DNA of 64,000 nucleotides from Arctopsyche grandis (GCF_051622035.1 NC_135355.1:5022001-5086000), one strand, 5' to 3'; positions 10,922-23,477 are shown, counted from the first letter of the stretch. A program made the numbers and translations. Notes: generated by a model not told the origin, from the sequence alone.

Positions 10922-11418
10922 AGCCAGCAGTTTGGATTAGTGGTAGCGTATATATATTGCACCACTGAGGTCATAGGTTCGAGTCATCGCCACTGCTGGT
11001 TAGATTTGGGGGTTTTGTGACTCCAAATCGATCGTTTCTCTATCAGAGTTTGCCAATTTTATCTGATCATTGCTGAAATGGTTCCTGAAAATTGGTATTA
11101 GATCTAATCCTGTCACAAAATCTGCCTGTAATAATTATACACAGTAATCTGAAATCTATAGATATCTCTATAGACATCTCTATAATTTCGTATTTATTAT
11201 ATGTATAAAAAAAAAATCTAAAAATAATCCATAGATGTCTCTATGATTATTATTTCTGATTAATTGTTATATGCTATATATTCTGATTGCATATGTATGT
11301 ATTACTGTATTTTCTGATTGTTTATGTATTCTGTATTTCGTTAACGTACACCCGTCGCATTGGAGCAAATCTGTAATGGCGAGTGTATATTGATTTGTAA
11401 CAATAAAATAAAAAAATA
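10922..11418 (+). mobile_element. tRNA-headed SINE, near full length
   Basis: Head CCAGCAGTTTGGATTAGTGG (box A) and ATAGGTTCGAGTCATC (box B) are about 35 bp apart, as in tRNA promoters. Then comes the shared central domain GTGACTCCAAATCGATCG, CTCTATCAGAGTTTGCCAAT and GAAATGGTTCC. It ends in AATAAAATAAAAAAATAAAA. The 3' region (AATCCATAGATGTCTC) differs from the hairpin-ended type. Confidence 0.85.
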
Positions 11419-11717
11419 AAATATTATTCATAATTAAATTCAGATATTTGTGATATGGAGGGTTCGGCGGTAATTAATGGTAAGCGACATACATACATAT
11501 GTCAATTTTTGAGATAATAAGAAAAAAATGTATTAAAAAAATTGTTTACGTTGTTTGCAGCTATAAATGATGCTAGGAATAATCTGAGATATCGCTGCCA
11601 TCTTGAGAGAATTTGGAAGAATTTACGAATAAATGTCTCATACCCATTTTTAAACTAACAATTCAATCAAAAAAATTTTGGCGTTTACCATTATTTACTG
11701 CCGAGCCCCTCAATTAT

Positions 11718-11845
11718 AGCGGGTACGATGTTTTTGATGGAGAAACCGCTTCAACAATTAAATCAAATCAAATTGGCAAACTCTGATAAGAAACAATCGA
11801 CTTAAAGTCCCAAATATTCAAGTCTGACCAGCAGTACTAAAGATT
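11718..11845 (-). mobile_element. SINE central-domain fragment
   Basis: Minus-strand copy of the central domain (AAACTCTGATAAGAAACAAT on the plus strand) with neither full head nor tail. Confidence 0.65.
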
Positions 11846-11939
11846 AGCACAAAAATAGTAAAAAACATTAACGCAACGCATATGTACATAGTTAAAAGAA
11901 AGCAGGATAGCTTGAAAAGACGACTTGTAACTACGGATC

Positions 11940-13345
11940 CCAATCGAATATTCGAATATTCGAGTATTCGAATTATTCGTCTGATTTTTCAGCCATTCGT
12001 TATTCAAATATTTAATCAACTATTCGAATATTATTCGTGTATATATTTTTTTATAAACTAAATACACAAAATCAACATGAAAAGGGTGATGACGAAGAAG
12101 CCGACGATTATGAAGAAAATGAAATATATAATGCGGATAATTGTGATGAAAATGATGAAGATAATGAAGAAGATGAAATGTCTACGTGTGAAATAACAGA
12201 TTTTTATTCATTGAGTACGGAAATGTTTGAAGAAAATCACTTTTCGATCAATAATAATCTCTACGAAATTTTAGAAAACATCGGAAAAATAATACGAATA
12301 TTTAAGAAATCTACATTTTTACAAGAAATCATAATTAAAAAAGAAAATATAAAATTGAAATTATTATTGGATGTAAAAACGAGGTGGAATTCAATGGAAA
12401 CTATATATGATAAGACGATTTATTCAAGTTTACGAAAGTGTAAACATAGCACTAAAATAAATTAATTTCAATACTGTTTCCAAGAATGAAATTGATATTT
12501 TCAATATATCCAATATTTAATCGCCATAGTTCTTTATCAACGCTAAATAAAATAAAATTATATCGCGCGCTCATATTACCATTATTAACCTATGCTTCAC
12601 CTGTATGGAATAACGCCTCGAATACTAATCTTTCCAAGCTCCAAGTAATACAAAATAAATCCCTAAAAATAATTTATAATACACCCATATATACTAACTT
12701 GAAAAAAACTGCATGCCATATATAATATTCCGTGTGTTACAGACATTACTAACAAACTAACCAGTAGATTCTATGAAAGAATCACTAATAACCATACTAA
12801 CACACTTGTGAAGAGTCTCGGTGATTACAACAAAATGTCTATACCCTTCAGGTATAAACACAGATTACCTAAACACAATCTGCTTTAGGTCATCGACTTT
12901 AGATAGTCTTTAATTAATATTATGTATTAGATGTATTATGAACATTTATAAGGATTGTAAATAGGTTTTTGAGCTCTTTTTCCTATTATGCTTAAGATTA
13001 ACATTAGAATAATATAATACTGTGATTACTAACCAAATTAAATTAAAATTGTAAAATAGAAAATGATCAGTAGATCAGTAGCTGTATTGTGAACATAATA
13101 AAATAGATATAAGATGTATTGTGAACATAATTTCGTAATAATAAAAAGCATTTAAAAATCAAAATCAAATTGATATTTTGAAATATTCTTAAAATTATGT
13201 TTTATTAATTGTAATATACTACATATATAAATATAATGTAATTTATGCTTAGTACATATGTAATTACCTTTTTTTTAATTTTCGAATATATTCGAATATT
13301 CGAATAGCTCTTGATTTAATATTCGGTATTCGATTTTTTATTTGG
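11940..13345 (+). pseudogene. hAT transposon remnant, interrupted by a LINE
   Basis: An open frame at 12037-12465 encodes an acidic stretch (DDEEADDYEENE), then a segment typical of hAT transposases near the catalytic region: ILENIGKIIRIFKKS and KLKLLLDVKTRWNSM. The same frame resumes after the LINE (SKNEIDILK, reconstituted across 12501/13180) but hits stops. Flanks rich in TTCGAATATTCGAATA, at 11947-12035 and 13280-13335, look like the element's terminal regions. The DD-E core and dimerisation domain cannot be traced intact. A dead copy. Confidence 0.75.
12502..13166 (+). mobile_element. Jockey-like LINE 3' end inside the hAT remnant
   Basis: The first part encodes a typical C-terminal LINE ORF2 segment: KIKLYRALILPLLTYASPVW, NTNLSKLQVIQNKSLKIIY. 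A frameshift follows, then a 3'UTR ending in a run of AAAAATCAAAATC. It is flanked by a 13-bp duplication AAATTGATATTTT (12489-12501 and 13167-13179), so it is a target-primed insertion with a precise 5' truncation. A related minus-strand 3' end is at 21677-22050. Confidence 0.9.
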
Positions 13346-13349
13346 GATA

Positions 13350-14220
13350 TCTACTTGTGACTGGATATGAAGAGGGTTGTTCAAACAGGTCCAAATCGTT
13401 ACCGGCCTTTAATTCTATGCCTGAACCTGAAAGATGGAGACGGCTGATGGACTTCAAAGATCACGACCTTATAAGATAGCAATTAATGAAGAATAGTGAA
13501 ACTAATGAATTCACGTTTTTGACTTTACCATGTCTTTGACAGACCATATCATCAAAATCACTTACACAATAAAAAGAACTGAAATACATATATTACATTA
13601 TTTCTTTCACTAAACGCTATAAATCCATACCGATCACAATTTCGTACGTTTCCGACAAAGAAAGCAAACGAAATGCGAACCATCATTTTAACCGATTTAT
13701 AGTTGTATACAACGAACAGTTGCCGCAACATTTTTCAAACAAACACACCGCAAGAGTTACACCACAACACAAGAGTCGTAAATTCAATCGATTAAAGAGG
13801 AAAATCTCAAACTCTCAAGAGACAAGAACGTTACGACGATCCAAACACAATACGATTCCGTACGTTTTGCGCAATTGTGTTATCAAACACCTAACAATCA
13901 TTACATTCGACGCTAATGTCAATACGCCCATTAAATTTTTGTTACAGTAGCGAAATAAGGCTCTGTACCACTTTGTGATTGATTTTTTTCACCAGTAGTG
14001 TAGTAACACCTTTCGCCAGTGTGGTTTGAATAGATTGGAAAAGTGTGCTCTATTCAAATAACCGCACTTCAATGGCCGACAGTTTTCCTTATCGCGTATT
14101 GCAAAACGAACTTGCAAGTATAAACGAAACGTTTTATATGTGAAAATTCGTATCGTAATTGTCCGTCGAAATTGTGCGTTGATATTTTATATTATAATGA
14201 GGTGGGCCGAACTGGCGAAC
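13350..14220. other. Intergenic, nothing recognised
   Basis: Slightly less AT-rich than its surroundings, especially 13720-13950, where a short open frame has no recognisable domain. I do not call a gene. Confidence 0.4.
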
Positions 14221-14343
14221 GGCACGTGTTTTAAACAATTATATTATATATGTTACAGTTGAAGTGTATCTTCCAGTTGTATGTAGTATATTTTGACTAG
14301 TTGGAATACATTTCATATTATCTGGTACCTACCGTTATATTTA

Positions 14344-15372
14344 ACCAGTAGCGTGGTCTAGTGATGAATGTTGAATTATCTCGTACTTGATGTTACGAGT
14401 TCGATTCCCGCTAAGTCTCGCTATTGGCCAGACCTTGATTTGTCAAGGTCGATCGTTTCTTATCAGAATTTGTCAATTTTTCTGATTTTCATTGAAACGA
14501 TTCCTGTAAAATTGGCGTTTCCTTCCCAATTTTCTGTTGCGAACCTTTAGTTATTGTTATATCTTAGGTTTCGCCATATTGCTCACCATAGATGTCTCTG
14601 TGGTTGTTTATTGAATATAAAATTTGTATTGTTACATGAAAGTTATTCATCGTTATTTATCGTATTAATACTGTTACGTAGGGGTGGGTGGAGGATCCAA
14701 GTAAAAGGCCAACAGTCGTTTCACAGCATTTATTGATGATTCAGGAGATACACGCAGTGTCACTGCTAAGTCCAGAATGACCTGATATCGCCTACGTACC
14801 GCCTTATAAGGTAGATCTCTCAGGACGTCTAATCTGTTTACCTACTGTATAGTCACGTATTCGGATATGTATTCCCACGGTATGAGAAGTGCAATCATTG
14901 TTTAGCTTTCATGCACTTAGCTTGTCGCTAATCCCTAAAACCACTTACACCGGTCTCACGGTCTCTCAGGACGTCTAATCTGTTTACCTACTGTATAGTC
15001 ACGTATTCGGATATGTATTCCCACGGTATGAGAAGTGCAATCATTGTTTCATGCACTTAGCTTGTCGCTAATCCTTAAAACCCACTTATACCAGTCGCAC
15101 GGTATGCATTTAGTTAATCCGTTAACAGATATCCGTTACAGATAATCTTTGAACGGTCACACAGTCTCTGGGATTCTATCCGCTTAATCCGCGGCGTACG
15201 TTCTATTACGATGTTTGTAATATATACTGACCATAGATGTCAGATATTGTTTAGATTTACATGTATCTATGTAATCATTATGTGGACCAGGAAGGCGCAT
15301 TTGGGGCTTACCTGTTAAGCCTTCCTGGTATATTTGTATATACATATGTATGTGAAATAAAAAATAAATAAA
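14344..15372 (+). mobile_element. tRNA-headed SINE interrupted by an LTR-like insertion
   Basis: Head CCAGTAGCGTGGTCTAGTG (box A) and ACGAGTTCGATTCCCGC (box B), central domain (GGTCGATCGTTTCTTATCAG, TTTCATTGAAACGATTCC), and 3' hairpin CCAGGAAGGCGCATTTGGGG ... GCCTTCCTGG at about 15288-15330. The intact relative at 36427-36877 shows that 14672-15204 is an insertion. Confidence 0.9.
14672..15204 (+). mobile_element. Probable solo LTR
   Basis: A 533-bp insertion beginning TGTTACGTAGGGGTGGG, flanked by near-identical 5-bp repeats (AATAC at 14667-14671 and ATTAC at 15205-15209). It carries an internal direct duplication with 146-bp offset (CAGGACGTCTAATCTG at 14821 and 14967). The size, TGTTAC start and 5-bp duplication fit a solo LTR of a Gypsy- or Bel-type retrotransposon. 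The 3' terminus does not show a clean CA, so the class is uncertain. Confidence 0.55.
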
Positions 15373-15378
15373 ATTTGC

Positions 15379-15505
15379 AGTGTATTTTCAGTTGTAATAT
15401 ACATTGACTAGTTGGCATATATTCTGTCTAACCCGCGTAAGTTGATTCATATGGCGAATTACATTCCAACTGGTCAAAATATATTACAACTGAAAATACA
15501 GTTCA
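15379..15505. repeat. Inverted repeat built on ACTAGTTGG / CAGTTGTAATATA
   Basis: The left arm TGTATTTTCAGTTGTAATAT followed by ACTAGTTGG is mirrored by CCAACTGGTC followed by ATATTACAACTGAAAATACA about 50 bp on. Related single arms occur at 14255-14320 and 15700-15835. Probably remains of an inverted-repeat element into which the SINE at 14344 was inserted. Confidence 0.6.
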
Positions 15506-15902
15506 ACTATAAGTTGGTACCAGATTAGATGGAGAGGTTCGGTTATCGTTAAAACGTCACTCGACTAGTAAATTCAGTTGAAAAGTATAATTTTCGTTTT
15601 TAACACATTATTAGAGATATCGTTATACGGTACTCATTACCTTTATTCGTATAACCCAGCAAATATCAAATAAAAACATCATATCTGTCAAAACTCAACT
15701 GTTATATTACAACTGACGCACATTGTTGAAAGTGTATTTGAGCTTGTAGAGATATAATGTACTAGTTGAATTGTATTCCAAAATGAATGACCTAAAACAC
15801 CAGTTGGAATATATTTCATACAACTGCAACTACACTTGGACTAAAATAGCCAACACCGAGAGACGCCGATTGAAAATAATTCATTCTAAGTATAATCTTT
15901 AA

Positions 15903-16414
<512 letters not shown>

Positions 16415-17023
16415 TTTTTTTTTGTGATGTAACGCAACTATAGGGATGGTTTATTTGACTCGGCTTTGCTCTATGCATCATTTTAAGCAATTAAAATGCT
16501 ATTGTTATGTCATCTATTGAGGAAATCCTTTGTAGTCGGAATAGAAATTTAATTTTCTGCCGATGTTTTCGATGGGACTGAATGTATCGTTCATTATTCT
16601 CAGTCTCGGGTCAAAAGTCACTGTGCATCCATTTGTTACACGACGTGTATGAAAATATAAACCGTTCACTTTTTTAATATTAAGCGGTGAAAGGGGTCGT
16701 CCTTTGGTGGGTCTTCTTCGATTTTTGACAGATTTATTGCGCGACTATTTTTCATTAAAAATCAACATCTCTCTCTCTCTCTCTCATCAATTGTGATTGC
16801 GTTTTATGTTGAAAAATAAATAAAATTTAATTGCATATGTACTTCGTGCGAATTCTGAATTCGACGATTTTGTACGTCGTGCATGATATTGAGAATAATG
16901 AAGCCCTTTCGACAGATTTTCTTAAATTTTCAACGAGATGAAAGTCTCACGCGAGGCAAGTTCTCGTCGGTCACGTCTGTTCTGAACATCTCAAGTTTTG
17001 ACATTTTTACATGCATTTACGAC

Positions 17024-17195
17024 TGAGATAATTATAGTTTTTATAGCTTGTAATAATGTAAAAGCGATAATATTAAAAACCGAGAAATTCAATGACACAG
17101 GCAAAGTTAATAATATGTAGATATGTTATGAAGTTGGGAAAATTCTCTTTTTTTTGTATATACATAACTTCCATACATTAATATATGATATTAAG
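17024..17195 (+). repeat. Dispersed repeat, second copy of 9266-9441
   Basis: Same order of landmarks (CTGAGATAATTATAG ... ACATAACTTCCATACATT), again ending where a foldback element starts. Confidence 0.85.
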
Positions 17196-18504
17196 CGGTC
17201 TCTGTGACGAGACATAATGTTAAATGACAGAAAACGCAAATATCGGAAGGCAAAGATCGAAAATCGAAAGATCTTAAGTCGAAAGATCAAAAAAAAATGG
17301 TGCATGGTAAACGGTACATACTCATGTACATACTCACCTTGAATTTGCCTCAATTATCTGGTCACCTTTTTATTTATCCCATATTAATTGTATTGAGAAA
17401 GTTCAACTTAAATTTATTAAATCCTTACGCTACCTTTTTCCTACCTATACCCATTCTACTGTTTCCGACATTTTAAAAATCCTTTCTTTTAACAATCTTT
17501 CTGTCAGGCGACGACATTCTGATGCTATATTCTTCTTTAAGCTCATAAATGGTTTCCTTGATTGTTCTGATTTACTGAATAAGGTTAATTTCAGAATCCC
17601 AGTTCCACACTCTAGACGCGTTGCACTCTTTTCACTTGATCCTTTCAATACTAATTCCCAAAAATATTTTTATCTGCAGCGCGTTTATCGTATGTTTAAC
17701 GGAGAGCTGAATGAGGTTGATCTGTTTGGTATTTCCCTACATCAATTCAGGTCTAACATCAAGAGAATCTTGACCGATTGATTCATTTTTTCTCCTATTC
17801 TATTTTTCCAATATTTCCATTATTTTTATACTTTAGTTTAGTTATGTAATGTGCTATTTAATCATATTATAGCTTTCATTCTTTTCCTTTTCATTTGTTT
17901 ATTTTGTATTTACCTTTTTCATTTGTTTTTTTATATTTGTAAATTTCAATTTCTTCTTATATTCTATTTTATAACCTTTTCCAAATATTTTAATACTATA
18001 GTTTAATTATGCAATGTACTACATATTTTGTCATGCCTTTATTCTTTACTTTTTAATTTGTTTTCCTTATATTTATCTTTTTCATTTTTGTAAAAATCTA
18101 TTATTGGACTCGGATGTTACATATATTATTTATTTACTTTTTGTTTTTTTTATACCTATCTCTGTACATCCTGTCTGTTGATTTTTCAATTAATAAAATA
18201 AAAATAAAATAAAATAAAAATACTCACTTAATTTGCACGAGCAGGATACAACAGGAATAAGAGGAACAGGCTTTTCCTCCCGTATTTATGTACGCGCGCA
18301 GAATATGGGAGGAAATGCATGTTCCTCTTGTTCCTGTTGTATCCTGCTCGCGCAAATTAAGTGAGTATGTACGTGAGTATGTACCGTTTACCATGCACTA
18401 TTTTTTTTTTGATCTTTCGACTTTAGATCTTTCGATTTTCGATCTTTGCCTTCCGATATTTGTGTTTTCTGTCATTTAACATTCTGTCTCGTCACCTTGA
18501 CCCA
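17196..18504. mobile_element. Foldback element split by a LINE
   Basis: Left arm 17196-17337 (CGGTCTCTGTGACGAGAC) and right part 18221-18504 (ending GTCTCGTCACCTTGACCCA). The outer duplication is ATATTAAG / ATATTTAG (17188-17195, 18505-18512), with one mismatch. The palindrome is interrupted by the LINE at 17338-18220; without it the element is of usual length. Confidence 0.9.
17338..18220 (+). mobile_element. Jockey-like LINE 3' end inside a foldback element
   Basis: Encodes the C-terminal part of a LINE ORF2 without interruption: LEFASIIWSPFYLSHINCIE, KFIKSLRYLFPTYTHST, RRRHSDAIFFFKLINGFLDC, VALFSLDPFNTNS, NGELNEVDLFGISLHQFRSN and RILTD followed by a stop near 17780. A 3'UTR of about 430 bp ends in repeated AAAAT units. 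A 7-bp duplication TACTCAC (17331-17337, 18221-18227) brackets it. The intact reading frame suggests a fairly young insertion. Confidence 0.92.
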
Positions 18505-18566
18505 ATATTTAGATTCTTGCAATCAAACTTGAAACATTTATAGAATTTACAACACTCGATTTAAAT

Positions 18567-18940
18567 CATTGTTTTTTAAATCTAGTGATTGGTGTATAAT
18601 GCTTTTGAACAAAGTGGTCACGGGTTCAAATCCCACCAGTTGCTGCTGCCAGACCTTGGATTTGTGACTCCAGGTCGATCGTTTTCTATCAGAGTTTGCC
18701 AATTTCTTTGATTTTCATTGAAACGGTTTCAACAAATTGACAACCTTACCCATTTTTCTCCCAAAATTTTGAATTTCCATCGTCTCGAATTGTATAAAAT
18801 GCTTCAAGTTTGACCATAAATGTCTCTGTGGATGTTAATTGATGTTTGCATTTGTCTTGTATAATATTTACAATACTTTGTACAATGTTTAACCATAAAT
18901 ATCGTGTTTAATGTAAAATATACATATGTATATGAGTACA
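18567..18940 (+). mobile_element. tRNA-headed SINE
   Basis: Head with AAATCTAGTGATTGGTG and box B GGGTTCAAATCCCACC; central domain GTGACTCCAGGTCGATCG and TTTCATTGAAACGGTTTC; diverged 3' part with ACCATAAATGTCTCTGTGG. Confidence 0.75.
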
Positions 18941-19139
18941 TATGTAGCTGTAAAACAAATAAATGTAATGCTACTGGAAATAAATAAATGTGGATCACTC
19001 TGTAGTGCCACTGCGGTATAATAAATAATATTAATATTAAAATAACAAGATACATTTTCAAAGGTTGCAAATAACATATTATAATACATATGTATATAAT
19101 ATGTTGTTGCAATTATTCATATATATATAGTATAGTAAA

Positions 19140-19660
19140 TAAATTATTATTAGCATACGTACATATGTACGTCATAATAACAATTGAATCAAAAGACAGA
19201 AAGTAATCATTATATACATATAATGTAGTATTGTCAAAATCTTTCTACAATACGTGAAGTCTAATCCAAATCCTGTATAATCTGGATCTGTCCGATCGTC
19301 GATGCTTTTAAGCTGGAAGGCTGGAAAATCCGAAAATCTGTAAAAGTTACAAATTTTTATAAACGCTCATTTCTTTTAACCTAAATATTGATAAGTCTCC
19401 GCTCCTATAAGTACAAAACAAGATTTTTTAGTGCCCAGTGTAATCATTCTCAGGATGAGAGCGGCCTCTTTACGTTATCGTATCTTTGTATCGTGAAATT
19501 GTATCAATTTCCATTCATCACTGTACATACATATATTCAATGGATGGAATTGCTACATCGACTACCCTAAATTGTTTTTCAATTGAGTAATTGAATATTC
19601 AAATTATTTATTTTCATTATTATTATTATATTTATTTTATCGTTTGTACTGTCTGTTAAA
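19140..19660. other. AT-rich intergenic stretch, nothing recognised
   Basis: No exon, SINE or LINE landmark seen. A short open frame near 19388-19570 has no recognisable domain. Confidence 0.4.
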
Positions 19661-19663
19661 CGG

Positions 19664-19837
19664 ACTATTCCGCAAAAAGCGACCTCGTGCAAGTCACTAA
19701 AATCTCAACCGCGGAACATCGGCAATCGAGGTTTCGCTAGTACTATATTTCGCGTGATTGATGGAGTTTTTAGGTACCAGCTGTTCCGTTTAGAGATTTT
19801 AGTGACTAGCGCGAGATTGTTTTTTGCGGAATAATCA
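19664..19837. mobile_element. Short TIR element (MITE), about 174 bp
   Basis: Left end ACTATTCCGCAAAAAGCGAC and AGTCACTAAAATCTC; right end GAGATTTTAGTGACTAGCGC and TTTTTTGCGGAATAATC. The inverted repeats extend over about 50 bp per side with small differences, leaving a loop of about 50 bp. No coding capacity. Target duplication not resolved. Confidence 0.75.
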
Positions 19838-19884
19838 CCGAACCGTAATATCTACATATATGTATATGTATACATATATATTGT

Positions 19885-19950
19885 TTATATGTGGATGATA
19901 GGGATTGCACTATTCTCCGTATTGTCTCGATTAAAAAATATTATTATTAT
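19885..19950 (+). repeat. Short dispersed repeat, also at 37385-37460
   Basis: Shared core GGGATTGCAC(C/T)ATTCTCC, followed in both copies by a TTATTATTAT run. Looks like the 3' tail of an unidentified retroelement. Confidence 0.5.
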
Positions 19951-19959
19951 GATTAATAT

Positions 19960-20579
19960 CACTGTTCGACACGAAAAATGGTTCAGAGACGAGATATGAC
20001 TTTTCTTATAAACCTATGCTCAGTAAACACGAATCTGGTAATAAAAAAATGTTGATTGGCTTGAGATTCGGAGATATGTGTTTTTTAAATCGCGCGATTT
20101 TTCTATATCTTGTTCGATCGAATTTTCAAAACCTGTCGATTTTCTGGTCAAAACGAATCTACAGTCGGGTATTTTATCTTTCATTTGTAGTACTTTTCAG
20201 CTTTCAAATCTCTCTAAGTAATCGTCCAATTCAAATCAAAAGTTAAAAGTACGTATTTTCACTTGGGATTTTTCCCCACTGTTAATACTATTTTATATTG
20301 AGTATTTTCTATTGAAACATGTTTAACATTGGGATAATGTTCTGGCCACACTATTTTTTGTTTTTGTTTAAAAAGGTTAATTGGAAGTGCGCCGAATTTT
20401 AAATTGCTAAAATTGCGAGCTTAAAACTCGTACTAGTTGAGTAGTCACAACACAAAACCGTACACAACAAGCCAATCAACATTTTTTATTACCAGATTCG
20501 TGTTCACTGGGCATAGATCTATAAGAAAAGTCATATCTCGTCTCTGAACCAAAAAAAAATCGTCATTTGTCGAATAGTG
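19960..20579. mobile_element. Non-autonomous TIR element, about 620 bp
   Basis: Terminal inverted repeats of about 110 bp: left CACTGTTCGACACG ... GGTTCAGAGACGAGATATGA ... GTTGATTGGCTT; right is the complement, ending GTCATTTGTCGAATAGTG. Flanked by a 3-bp repeat TAT. No transposase frame. A relative is at 32750-33254. Superfamily not assigned; 3-bp duplications occur in PIF/Harbinger-like groups. Confidence 0.8.
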
Positions 20580-21053
20580 TATTTAAATGAAATTTTATGA
20601 CAACCAAATATATTTCTTGTATTCTTAACATTTCAATGTATAATGTAAAAAATCACCAAAATTAATTAATTTTGTTATCGTATGTATGGGCACCAGATTC
20701 TCCAACTTTCATGCTCACACTTGATTTAAAGTATCCGAATTTGATCCATTCTCATTATAAGTATCATAATTTGATCCAGGAACTATCGAATGTAATCCGA
20801 AATGATCCAAATCACCAAACATATTATTGTAATGGAGCTAAAATAAAAATAAAACGCCGTCCCTGTTCAATGAACGGTCATCTTGGCCGCCCATGCGATC
20901 GATCAGAATCTCGCAAAAAAAAATATAGTAAAGAAAAAGTATTGCGCCAACACGCATAACCTTTATTCTCTCTTATTACGGAACAATCTGAGTGTGTGTG
21001 TGTATGCAATTGACCTGGGTGAAGAAGAAGAAGAAGATGAAGTCAGTTTATAG

Positions 21054-21086
21054 TATAAAAGGCTATAACCGCGATCGTGGGGTCAT
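21054..21086 (+). promoter_or_regulatory. TATA box and initiator of the cuticle gene at 21158
   Basis: TATAAAA at 21054-21060 with an arthropod-like initiator TCATCT at 21083-21088, about 30 bp downstream. Transcription would begin near 21085, giving a 5'UTR of about 75 nt. The spacing is what insect cuticle-gene promoters normally show. Confidence 0.7.
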
Positions 21087-21157
21087 CTTTATCGACCAGA
21101 AGTGAAAGTGTTAACATCTGCACCCACGGTTCAGTGACAGTTGAATAATATAACAAT

Positions 21158-23477
21158 ATGAAGTTCGCGGTGCGGTTTATTTATTTATATTTGCATTTTA
21201 AAATGTGCACGTTTGATATCATAAATAACAATAGTAGAATAGAATAATAATACTATGTGATCGTGTGATTGTTTCAGATCGTTTTGATTTGCTTTGCGGC
21301 GCTCGTTTCAGCAGCACCACAAAACGACGTTCAACTTGTGTCATACGAAAACGACAACATCGGCTTGGGAAACTACAGATTTGCGTGAGTCAATTACATA
21401 TTTGAGAAAATTTCATATCTAAGTATCGGTCATTGCGTTAAATGTTTTTATTTTCAAATCGAATTTCGGGTATTTTGCCCTTATCGTACATATTTACAGG
21501 ATCATATATTTTGTTCACAGAAATTACACTGAGCAATAATAAAAATACCGGAGTGGAAACTAATCAATCTAATGATCCACTGAATTCAAATATGACAATA
21601 ATTTTTTTTAGCTAAGCTCTCGTTTAAGAGATATGTGCGTTTTTAATTCAAAATCTAGTCTTGCCGTGTCAAAAGTGATTGATTTTGATTTTTAAATGCT
21701 TTTTATTATTACGAAATTATGTTCACAATACATCTTATATCTATTTTAATAGCTACTGATCTACTGATCATTTTCTATTTTACAATTTAAGTTAATTTGT
21801 TTAGTAATCATAGTATTATATTATTCTAATGTTAATGTACAGCATAATAAGAAAAAGAGGTCAAAAACCTATTTACAATTCTTATAAATGCTCATAATAC
21901 ATCTAATACATAATATTAATTAAAGACTCTCTAAAGTCGATGACCTAAAGCAGATTGTGTTTAGGTAATCTGTGTGTTATACCTGAAAGGTTTAGACAAT
22001 TTTATTGTAATCACTGAGACTCTTCACAAGTGTATTAGTATGGTTATAATGTCAAAAGTAAGTATTGAAATAAATAAACAGATATTTTTTCTATCGATTG
22101 TGATCATTTTATTCTTTTAAAATACTTATAATTAATTATCTAGCGAATTTTAAAAGTCTTTAAAAATTATTAGATCATAATATTACGGAAAAAATGTATA
22201 AAAAAATAATTTTTGACTTTGAAAATTCGCTAGATAATTAATTATAAGTATTTTTAACCAATAAAATCAAATTCAATATAAAATACACCCAACTATTAAT
22301 TTCAATGCTGACTTTCGGCACAAAAATACTAGATTTTTAATTAAAGACTGCAAAAGCCAAATATCTGTAAAAAAATTTTAAACTCTCTTTACATTTTTTA
22401 TAATGCTCAACAAGCGAACAAAAAATATTGTCATATTTTAATTCAGTGGGCCAATCTTGATTAGTTTTTGCTCCGGTAAATACAGTTATTTTGTTGCTCA
22501 GTGCTATTTCATCCGAACGCTTTAAAAAACTGGCGTATTTTATTATTTTTATATATTGGAACTGCATTAATTATTAATATTTGTAAACATCTTATACATA
22601 CATAGGTACATTGAATATATTCATAGAATTTTTTTGAGGTAAAATATGCATCTTTTACTATTGGGATGCGTGATAAAACCTTCACGAGATACAAACAGTG
22701 GATAATACAGTAGTATCAAGTTTTCGTTACATACATATAACACTAAATGTATATAAACAATAATTAACATACATTTTTGATGCATTATTATATTCATAGA
22801 TATTTTGTTTAGTTATGGACAGTATATATTTTCAAATATTGATAACTGTTTTTGATCTTTTCCTAGTTACTAAATTTCACAGAGCACTGAGATATTTTCT
22901 CAATATTTATATCCATTGTAATGAATTAAATTATCTAACTTTGCTTCATTTTAATTTACATATATTGATAAAAACTATAAATGGTACCAATCATACGATA
23001 TAAATAAATGTCGTTTATACAAATACATTTTATGTAAGACGATACAAAATACCACCGAAAAATATTTTCTATAATTTTTGTATATTACGTAGGCAATGAA
23101 ATGATAACTACGCTAAATACATGTCATCAAGTCAATATAATCAAAATCTTACTAATAACTATATCTACCAACACTACGCGTTTTACTAACCTAAAAATAT
23201 TCGAATTTATTCTAATTGGAATACTTGACTTTACAGATATGAGCTTACCGATGGTACAAAACGCCAAGAAACCGGTGAATTGAAGAATGCCGGTACTGAA
23301 AATGAGGCTATCTCCGTTCAAGGATCTTACACGTGGATTTCTCCCGATGGAACAGTCTGGACTGTTACATTTTTGGCCGACGAGAATGGTTTTCAACCGA
23401 AAGTTGAATCTCAGGGAGGACCTGGGGGTGTAGGAGGAGGAATTTCAGGACCTCTAGTGGCTTCACTTCTCGGCTAA
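21158..23477 (+). CDS. RR-1 cuticle protein, three exons
   Basis: Secreted chitin-binding cuticle protein of 119 residues. Coding exons: 21158-21169 (Met-Lys-Phe-Ala), 21278-21384 and 23237-23477; intron phases 0 and 2. The signal peptide MKFAIVLICFAALVSA is followed by APQNDVQLVSYENDNIGLG, a spacer typical of larval and endocuticle RR-1 proteins. The third exon starts YELTDGTKRQETGEL and holds the chitin-binding core GSYTWISPDG and VTFLADENGFQPK. A Gly-rich tail (GGPGGVGGGISG) leads to LASLLG-like residues and TAA. Exon 1 was chosen because ATG follows a good TATA/initiator and completes the signal peptide; its donor (GTGCGG) is weaker than the others. Intron 2 (about 1.85 kb) contains an inverted pair of 186-bp-type repeats and a LINE. 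Confidence 0.92.
21640..22365. repeat. Inverted pair of 186-bp-type repeats interrupted by a LINE
   Basis: The right unit (about 22200-22365) reads GAAAATTCGCTAGATAATTAATTA ... GACTGCAAAAGCCAAATA in the forward sense. The left unit (about 21640-22160, minus the LINE) reads the complement, with TTATCTAGCGAATTTTAAAA. Both are diverged from the tandem array at 6511-7068. Motif strings here are excerpts, not whole units. Confidence 0.8.
21677..22050 (-). mobile_element. Jockey-like LINE 3' end in a cuticle-gene intron
   Basis: Minus-strand relative of the 3'UTR at 12770-13166, with shared GGTCATCGACTTTAGA, GTATTAGATGTATTATGA and TACGAAATTATG-type landmarks. A 9-bp duplication GTCAAAAGT (21668-21676, 22051-22059) flanks it and lies inside the left 186-bp-type repeat. 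It runs antisense to the host gene. Confidence 0.88.

Noticed and set aside
13720-13950. 76-codon plus-strand frame
   Set aside because: Basic composition without domain, splice partner or promoter; likely chance.
14821-15105. CRISPR-like array
   Set aside because: Only two long direct repeats with no spacers; eukaryotic LTR-like element.
21644-21700. Alternative exon in intron 2 of the cuticle gene at 21158
   Set aside because: The open stretch belongs to a repeat unit interrupted by a LINE; no splice pair that keeps frame.
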